Source: Thauera sp. JM12B12 (lineage in GTDB: Bacteria; Pseudomonadota; Gammaproteobacteria; Burkholderiales; Rhodocyclaceae). From it: a stretch of 64,000 nt of DNA. Where the stretch lies: NCBI RefSeq assembly GCF_039614725.1, contig NZ_CP154859.1, positions 2,294,001-2,358,000 on the forward strand, in the 5' to 3' direction. A program made the position numbers and the translations under genes. Of this stretch, positions 60,341 through 64,000 are shown piece after piece. The stretch's first letter is position 1. Each line of letters begins with the position of its first letter. The notes under the pieces are model-generated. The model had not been told where the DNA came from. It saw nothing but the letters and a program-made list of their open reading frames with translations, and did not search any database.

Positions 60341-61501
60341 ATGGATCTGAAATTTAGCAACGAGCAGAACATGCTCCGCGACATGACGCACAACCTGTGC
60401 GCGGACTACAGCGGCGTCGACGTGGTGCGCAAGATGGAGAACGACCCGACCGGCATGCCGGCGGCGCTGTGGGCGCAGATGCAGGAAACCGGGCTGCTCG
60501 GCATGCGCATCCCCGAGGCGCACGGCGGCATGGGGCTGAGCCTGCTCGACTGCGCGGTGATCTACGAGCAGTTCGGCCGCTTCCTCGCCCCAGGGCCGTA
60601 TTTCTCCAGCACCGTCATGAGCGCCGGCGCGCTGGTCCATTCGGCCGACGCCGACTGGCAGGCAGGGCTGCTGCCCGCGATCGCCACCGGCGAGACGATC
60701 GTCGTCCCCGCGTGGACGGAGCCCGACAACGGCTTCGGTGCGGCCGGCGTGCAGATGCGTGCCCGCCGGGAAGGCGACGGCTACCTGCTCGATGGCGTCA
60801 AGCGCCACGTGTTCCACGCCCGCGCCGCCCACAAGCTGCTGGTCCTTGCCCGCACCGGCGAGGCGGAGGATGCGGTCTCCCTGTTCATTGTCGATGCGGA
60901 CAGCCCCGGCCTGGAATACACGCAACAGATGAGCATGGCCTCCGACACCCAGTACAAGCTCGTCTTCAACCAGGTGAAGGTGCCGCACGCGAGCCTGGTC
61001 GGCCGCGAGAACGCCGGCTGGAAGGCGTGGGACGCGGCGATGCGCGAAGGCATCGTGCTGCTCGCCGCCTGGGCGGCGGGCGGTGCCGAGCGGGCACTCG
61101 AGATCACGGTCCAGTACGCCAAGGACCGGGAACAGTTCGGCAAGCCGATCGGGGCCTTCCAGTCGCTCGCGCACTACATGGCCGACGCCAGTGCGGTGGT
61201 CGACGGTGCGAAGACGCTCGTGCTGGAGGCCGCCTGGGCGCACGGCGCCGGCAAGCCGATCGCGCGGCTCGCACCGATGGCCAAGCTGTTCGCCTGCAAG
61301 GCCTTCCGCGACGTGACCTCGATGGCGCAACAGGTCCACGGCGGCATCGGCTTCACGCTCGACTACGACATCCAGCTCTACTACCGCCGCGCCAAGCAGT
61401 TGCAGATGAACTGGTGGGACGCCCGCCATCTCGAGCAACTGATCGCAAGCGAGATCCTCGACGGCACCGGCCGGACCATCGACGACCCCTTCACCGTCTG
61501 A
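60341..61501 (+). CDS. Acyl-CoA dehydrogenase, divergent subunit
   Basis: The 386-residue protein has MDLKFSNEQNMLRDMTHNLC at its start, a middle domain with GYLLDGVKRHVFHARAAHKL, and the C-terminal QVHGGIGFTLDYDIQLYYRR. The terminal loop has no SEIQ signature and ends in LIASEILDGTGRTIDD. It matches the divergent class of 7363 and 12560 and completes a third conserved-plus-divergent pair with 56873. AGAGG precedes the ATG. Confidence 0.87.
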   Translation: MDLKFSNEQNMLRDMTHNLCADYSGVDVVRKMENDPTGMPAALWAQMQETGLLGMRIPEAHGGMGLSLLDCAVIYEQFGRFLAPGPYFSSTVMSAGALVHSADADWQAGLLPAIATGETIVVPAWTEPDNGFGAAGVQMRARREGDGYLLDGVKRHVFHARAAHKLLVLARTGEAEDAVSLFIVDADSPGLEYTQQMSMASDTQYKLVFNQVKVPHASLVGRENAGWKAWDAAMREGIVLLAAWAAGGAERALEITVQYAKDREQFGKPIGAFQSLAHYMADASAVVDGAKTLVLEAAWAHGAGKPIARLAPMAKLFACKAFRDVTSMAQQVHGGIGFTLDYDIQLYYRRAKQLQMNWWDARHLEQLIASEILDGTGRTIDDPFTV

Positions 61502-61535
61502 CCACGGCCGGCCCCATTCCCGAGCGAGCACACCC

Positions 61536-62288
61536 ATGGCAAGACCGAATCCCGATTACGGAAAGGGCGTTTTCCGCCGCCGCATCTTCGTGCGCGGGGA
61601 AGCCGGCGCCGTGAAGGTCGAACTCGAGGACGGGAATCACGGTTTTCGAGTCCGGCTGGCGCACGACGGCGAGCGGGTGACGGACATCACGGTCGACACC
61701 GTCCGCTACCCGTTCAACACCTGCCCCGAGGCGGTCACGCCCCTGCGCCGCATCGTCGGCTTTGCGCTCGATGGCGACGCGCAGGCGCTGCGTGAGCGCG
61801 CGGTTCCGGGCGAGAACTGCACGCACCTGTTCGACATGGCCGCGCTGGCCGTCGCCCACGCCGGGCAGAAGGACCTCGCGCTGGACTACCTGATGGCCGT
61901 GGAGGATCAGGGCGCGACGCCGGCACGGGTCGAGATCCGCTGCAACGGGCAGCTCGTCCACGCCTGGACGGTCAAGGATCACCGGGTCGTTTCGCCGCCC
62001 GCGCTGGCCGGACAACCCATGATGCGCGGTTTCCACGCCTGGGCCTCGCGCGCCTTCGACGCGCCCGGACTCGAGGCCGCAACCGCGCTGCAACGGGCCT
62101 ACTTCGTCGCGCAAAGCCGGCGCCACGACTTCGATCCGCCGGCTGCCAACCCCGGGATCGGCGACGGCATGCCCCAGGGCTGCTGCTACTCGTACAACCA
62201 CGGCGCGGTCGAACGCGCCCTGCGCAGTGCAGGCACGGTGCGCGATTTCACCCACACCCCCGAAAAGTTGCTCCGCTTCGAACCCTGA
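61536..62288 (+). CDS. DUF2889 domain protein
   Basis: The 250-residue protein fits DUF2889: GVFRRRIFVRGEAGAVKVEL, an HGFRVRLAHDGERVTDITV block, RYPFNTCPEAVTPLRRIVGF, and NCTHLFDMAALAVAHA with Cys and His in close order. A cofactor or metal could sit there (inference). The function of DUF2889 is unknown; members recur among steroid and terpenoid catabolic genes. It lies between a dehydrogenase and a CoA-transferase gene, with little space on either side, so it belongs to the operon. Confidence 0.85.
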   Translation: MARPNPDYGKGVFRRRIFVRGEAGAVKVELEDGNHGFRVRLAHDGERVTDITVDTVRYPFNTCPEAVTPLRRIVGFALDGDAQALRERAVPGENCTHLFDMAALAVAHAGQKDLALDYLMAVEDQGATPARVEIRCNGQLVHAWTVKDHRVVSPPALAGQPMMRGFHAWASRAFDAPGLEAATALQRAYFVAQSRRHDFDPPAANPGIGDGMPQGCCYSYNHGAVERALRSAGTVRDFTHTPEKLLRFEP

Positions 62289-62303
62289 ACGAGGACACCC
62301 GGA

Positions 62304-63536
62304 ATGAACGACAGCAAGCAAACGCAAGGAACGGGCGCCCTCGCCGGCCTGCGCATCCTGGACTTCGGCCAGGGTGTGTCCGCGCCGCATTGCGCGCGCC
62401 TGTTCGCCGACTACGGTGCCGACGTCATCAAGATCGAGCCCCGCCACGGCGATGCCGCGCGCAGCAGCGGCCCCTACCCGGGCGATCAGCCCCATCCCGA
62501 ACGCAGCGGCCTGTTCTTCTTCCACAACACGAACAAGCGCGGGGTGACCTGCGACGTCTCGCACCCCGAGGGGCGCGCCCTGTTCCTGGACCTGGTGAGG
62601 CGGGCGGACGTGCTGATCGAGAACAACCTGCCCGCGCAGATGCGCGCCTGGGGCCTCGATTATCCGACCCTCGCGGCGATCAACCCGCACCTGGTGATGA
62701 TCTCGATCACGCCCTTCGGCCAGACCGGCCCCTACAGCGAGTGGCATGGGCAGGATCTCAACGCCTACCACCTGTCGGGCGCCAGCGCCCGCTACTGCGG
62801 CCGTCCGGGCGAGATGCCGCTCGAGCACGGCACCTTCTCCGCCGACTACTTCGGCTCGGTGGCCGCGGCCGCCTGGGGGCTCGCGGCGGTAATGGGCCGC
62901 GAGATGGTCGGCGGCGGCCAGCAGGTCGATGTGTCGTGCGCCGAGGCGATCGCCGCGGCCTTCGTCGGCGGACAGAACATCGGCGGGCTGGCGCAGGACG
63001 GACGCTGGGACTCCCGCACCGGCGTCGGCATGCCGCTCGGCGCGCCGGCGACGATCCTGCCCTGCAAGAACGGCCACGTCTGGATGCTCGCCCTCGAACC
63101 GGGCCAGTGGAAAGGGCTGTGCAAGGTCATGGGCGACCCCGAGTGGGCCAGCCTGGAGATGTTCAACGACATGTACACCCGCGCGCAGAACGCCGACCTC
63201 ATCTACGGCCTGATGAGCGACTGGCTGATGGCGCACGACAAGATGGAGATCATGGAGAAGTGCCAGGCGGCCGGCTGCCCGGTCACCGCGGTGTTCACCA
63301 TCGAGGAGGCGGCACGCCACCGCCACCTCCAGGCCCGGCACTACTTTGTCGACATCGAGCACCCCGAACTGGGACGCCTGCATTGCCTCGGCGCCCCCTT
63401 CAAGCTGCCCGCGAGTCCGGGCGGCCCGCGCACGCCGGCACCGCTGCTTGGCGAGCACAACCGGGAGGTCTTCGCAGGCCTGCTCGGCAGAACGGCCGCC
63501 GAACTCGACCACCTCGGCGCGATCGGCGCCATCTGA
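62304..63536 (+). CDS. CaiB/BaiF-type CoA-transferase
   Basis: The 410-residue protein has ALAGLRILDFGQGVSAPHCA at the N-terminus, FADYGADVIKIEPRHGDAAR, the catalytic-type Asp in HGQDLNAYHLSG, and a C-terminal half with FTIEEAARHRHLQARHYFVD. It lacks the racemase His of GHD, so it is a true transferase moving CoA between acids. It follows the DUF2889 gene by 15 bases and precedes another transferase. A heteromeric pair with the next gene is possible. Confidence 0.87.
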   Translation: MNDSKQTQGTGALAGLRILDFGQGVSAPHCARLFADYGADVIKIEPRHGDAARSSGPYPGDQPHPERSGLFFFHNTNKRGVTCDVSHPEGRALFLDLVRRADVLIENNLPAQMRAWGLDYPTLAAINPHLVMISITPFGQTGPYSEWHGQDLNAYHLSGASARYCGRPGEMPLEHGTFSADYFGSVAAAAWGLAAVMGREMVGGGQQVDVSCAEAIAAAFVGGQNIGGLAQDGRWDSRTGVGMPLGAPATILPCKNGHVWMLALEPGQWKGLCKVMGDPEWASLEMFNDMYTRAQNADLIYGLMSDWLMAHDKMEIMEKCQAAGCPVTAVFTIEEAARHRHLQARHYFVDIEHPELGRLHCLGAPFKLPASPGGPRTPAPLLGEHNREVFAGLLGRTAAELDHLGAIGAI

Positions 63537-63557
63537 GCACGCTCACAGGATCAAGCC

Positions 63558-64000
63558 ATGTCGAACAAGCTCCCGCTGCAAGGCATCCGCGTCATCAACT
63601 TCGGCTGGGTGTGGGCCGGGCCGGTCGTAGGCCAGACGCTCGGCTTCCTCGGTGCCGAGGTGCTCAAGATCGAGTCTCGCGCCCGCGTCGATATGACGCG
63701 CAACCTGCCCCCCTTCGCAGAAGGCATCGCCAACCCCGATCGGAGCCTCTCGAACCATGCCTGCTGGGCGGGCAACGGCTCGGTGACGATCGACCTCAAG
63801 CACGCCGAAGGCCGCGCCCTGGCGCTGCGCCTGATCGCGGAGTCGGACGTCGTCATCGAGAACTTCGGCCCAGGCGTGATGGAGCGGCTGGGTTTCGGCT
63901 ACGAGGCCCTGCGTGCGGTCAGGGAGGACATCGTCCTCTTCTCCATGCCCGCCGCCGGCCTCTACGGCCCGCTCGAGCATGTGCGCACCTACGGCCTGAG
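63558..64000 (+). CDS. CaiB/BaiF-type CoA-transferase, N-terminal part (3' end outside the window)
   Basis: The visible 147 residues start MSNKLPLQGIRVINFGWVWA and continue GPVVGQTLGFLGAEVLKIES, then SVTIDLKHAEGRALALRLIA and IENFGPGVMERLGFGYEAL. This is the N-terminal part of a CaiB/BaiF protein. It lies 21 bases after the preceding transferase, so they are co-transcribed. The region with the catalytic Asp is not in the window. Confidence 0.88.
   Translation, partial: MSNKLPLQGIRVINFGWVWAGPVVGQTLGFLGAEVLKIESRARVDMTRNLPPFAEGIANPDRSLSNHACWAGNGSVTIDLKHAEGRALALRLIAESDVVIENFGPGVMERLGFGYEALRAVREDIVLFSMPAAGLYGPLEHVRTYGL

Noticed and set aside
1..64000. CRISPR array, tRNA, rRNA, insertion sequence or integrase
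   Set aside because: None was recognised: no regularly spaced repeats, no rRNA-like stretch, no cloverleaf noticed by eye and no transposase motif in the translated frames. A tRNA could be missed without a covariance search.

Overview
The window is high-GC DNA (close to 70% by eye) from a heterotrophic proteobacterium. The gene set (acyl-CoA dehydrogenases, CaiB/BaiF CoA-transferases, DUF35 aldolase partners, KstD-like flavoproteins, EtfBA plus a membrane EtfD-type protein) and the style of the proteins suggest a betaproteobacterium of the Rhodocyclales type (Thauera/Azoarcus/Aromatoleum-like). The genus is an inference; no rRNA or tRNA gene was seen. Most of the window is a catabolic region for a large branched, probably polycyclic isoprenoid substrate such as a steroid or terpenoid.

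Layout. 1-2226: tail of a DUF1214 protein, an SDR and an LLM-class F420-dependent oxidoreductase. 2257-4987 (leftward): lipoprotein, ECF sigma, anti-sigma and catalase-like peroxidase, with an ECF-type promoter at 5032-5061. 5105-14681 (leftward, nine packed genes): side-chain module A, with a ChsH2-like MaoC/DUF35 fusion, a ChsH1-like MaoC, an Ltp2-like aldolase, four acyl-CoA dehydrogenases, an SDR and an exporter. 15019-17920: MFS transporter, then a cytochrome P460 gene divergent from a MarR regulator with two 17-bp operators. 18-21.3 kb: AT-richer island with an XRE regulator, a conserved unknown protein, two tiny membrane proteins and another unknown. 21.4-22.9 kb: decayed AraC and bile-acid-symporter-like genes. 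23-27.1 kb: second P460, VOC protein, two SDRs, enoyl-CoA hydratase. 27.2-34.3 kb: KstD-like dehydrogenase, SDR, FadD3-like ligase and an Fe-S flavoprotein, with a divergent second KstD-like flavoprotein. 34.4-42.1 kb: aldehyde dehydrogenase, then a rightward operon with a flavin reductase-MarR fusion, an SDR, the hydratase/acetaldehyde dehydrogenase/aldolase trio of meta-cleavage pathways and a transporter. 42.4-46.2 kb: coenzyme F420 genes (npdG, cofC/fbiD, fused fbiC). 46.2-48.1 kb: an oxidoreductase remnant and an MFS paralogue of the one at 15 kb. 48.2-56.5 kb (leftward): NTP transferase, EtfA/EtfB, ene-reductase, EtfD, thiolase-fold aldolase, DUF35 protein and a second EtfA. 56.9-64 kb (rightward): module B, with two acyl-CoA dehydrogenases, alpha-methylacyl-CoA racemase, split MaoC pair, DUF2889 protein and two CoA-transferases.

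How it fits together. A carboxylated side chain would be activated by the ligase or CoA-transferases, epimerised by the racemase, oxidised by paired acyl-CoA dehydrogenases, hydrated by MaoC pairs and cleaved by thiolase-fold/DUF35 aldolases. Electrons would pass through EtfBA to EtfD and quinone. KstD-like enzymes would act on rings, and the hydratase/aldolase/acetaldehyde dehydrogenase trio would finish a C5 ring fragment. The F420 genes and the LLM oxidoreductase suggest that one redox step uses F420, which is uncommon in this group. A shared palindrome, CGTCC-N4-GGACG(AT), lies in several of the promoter regions of these operons and points to one regulon. The substrate itself cannot be read from the sequence.
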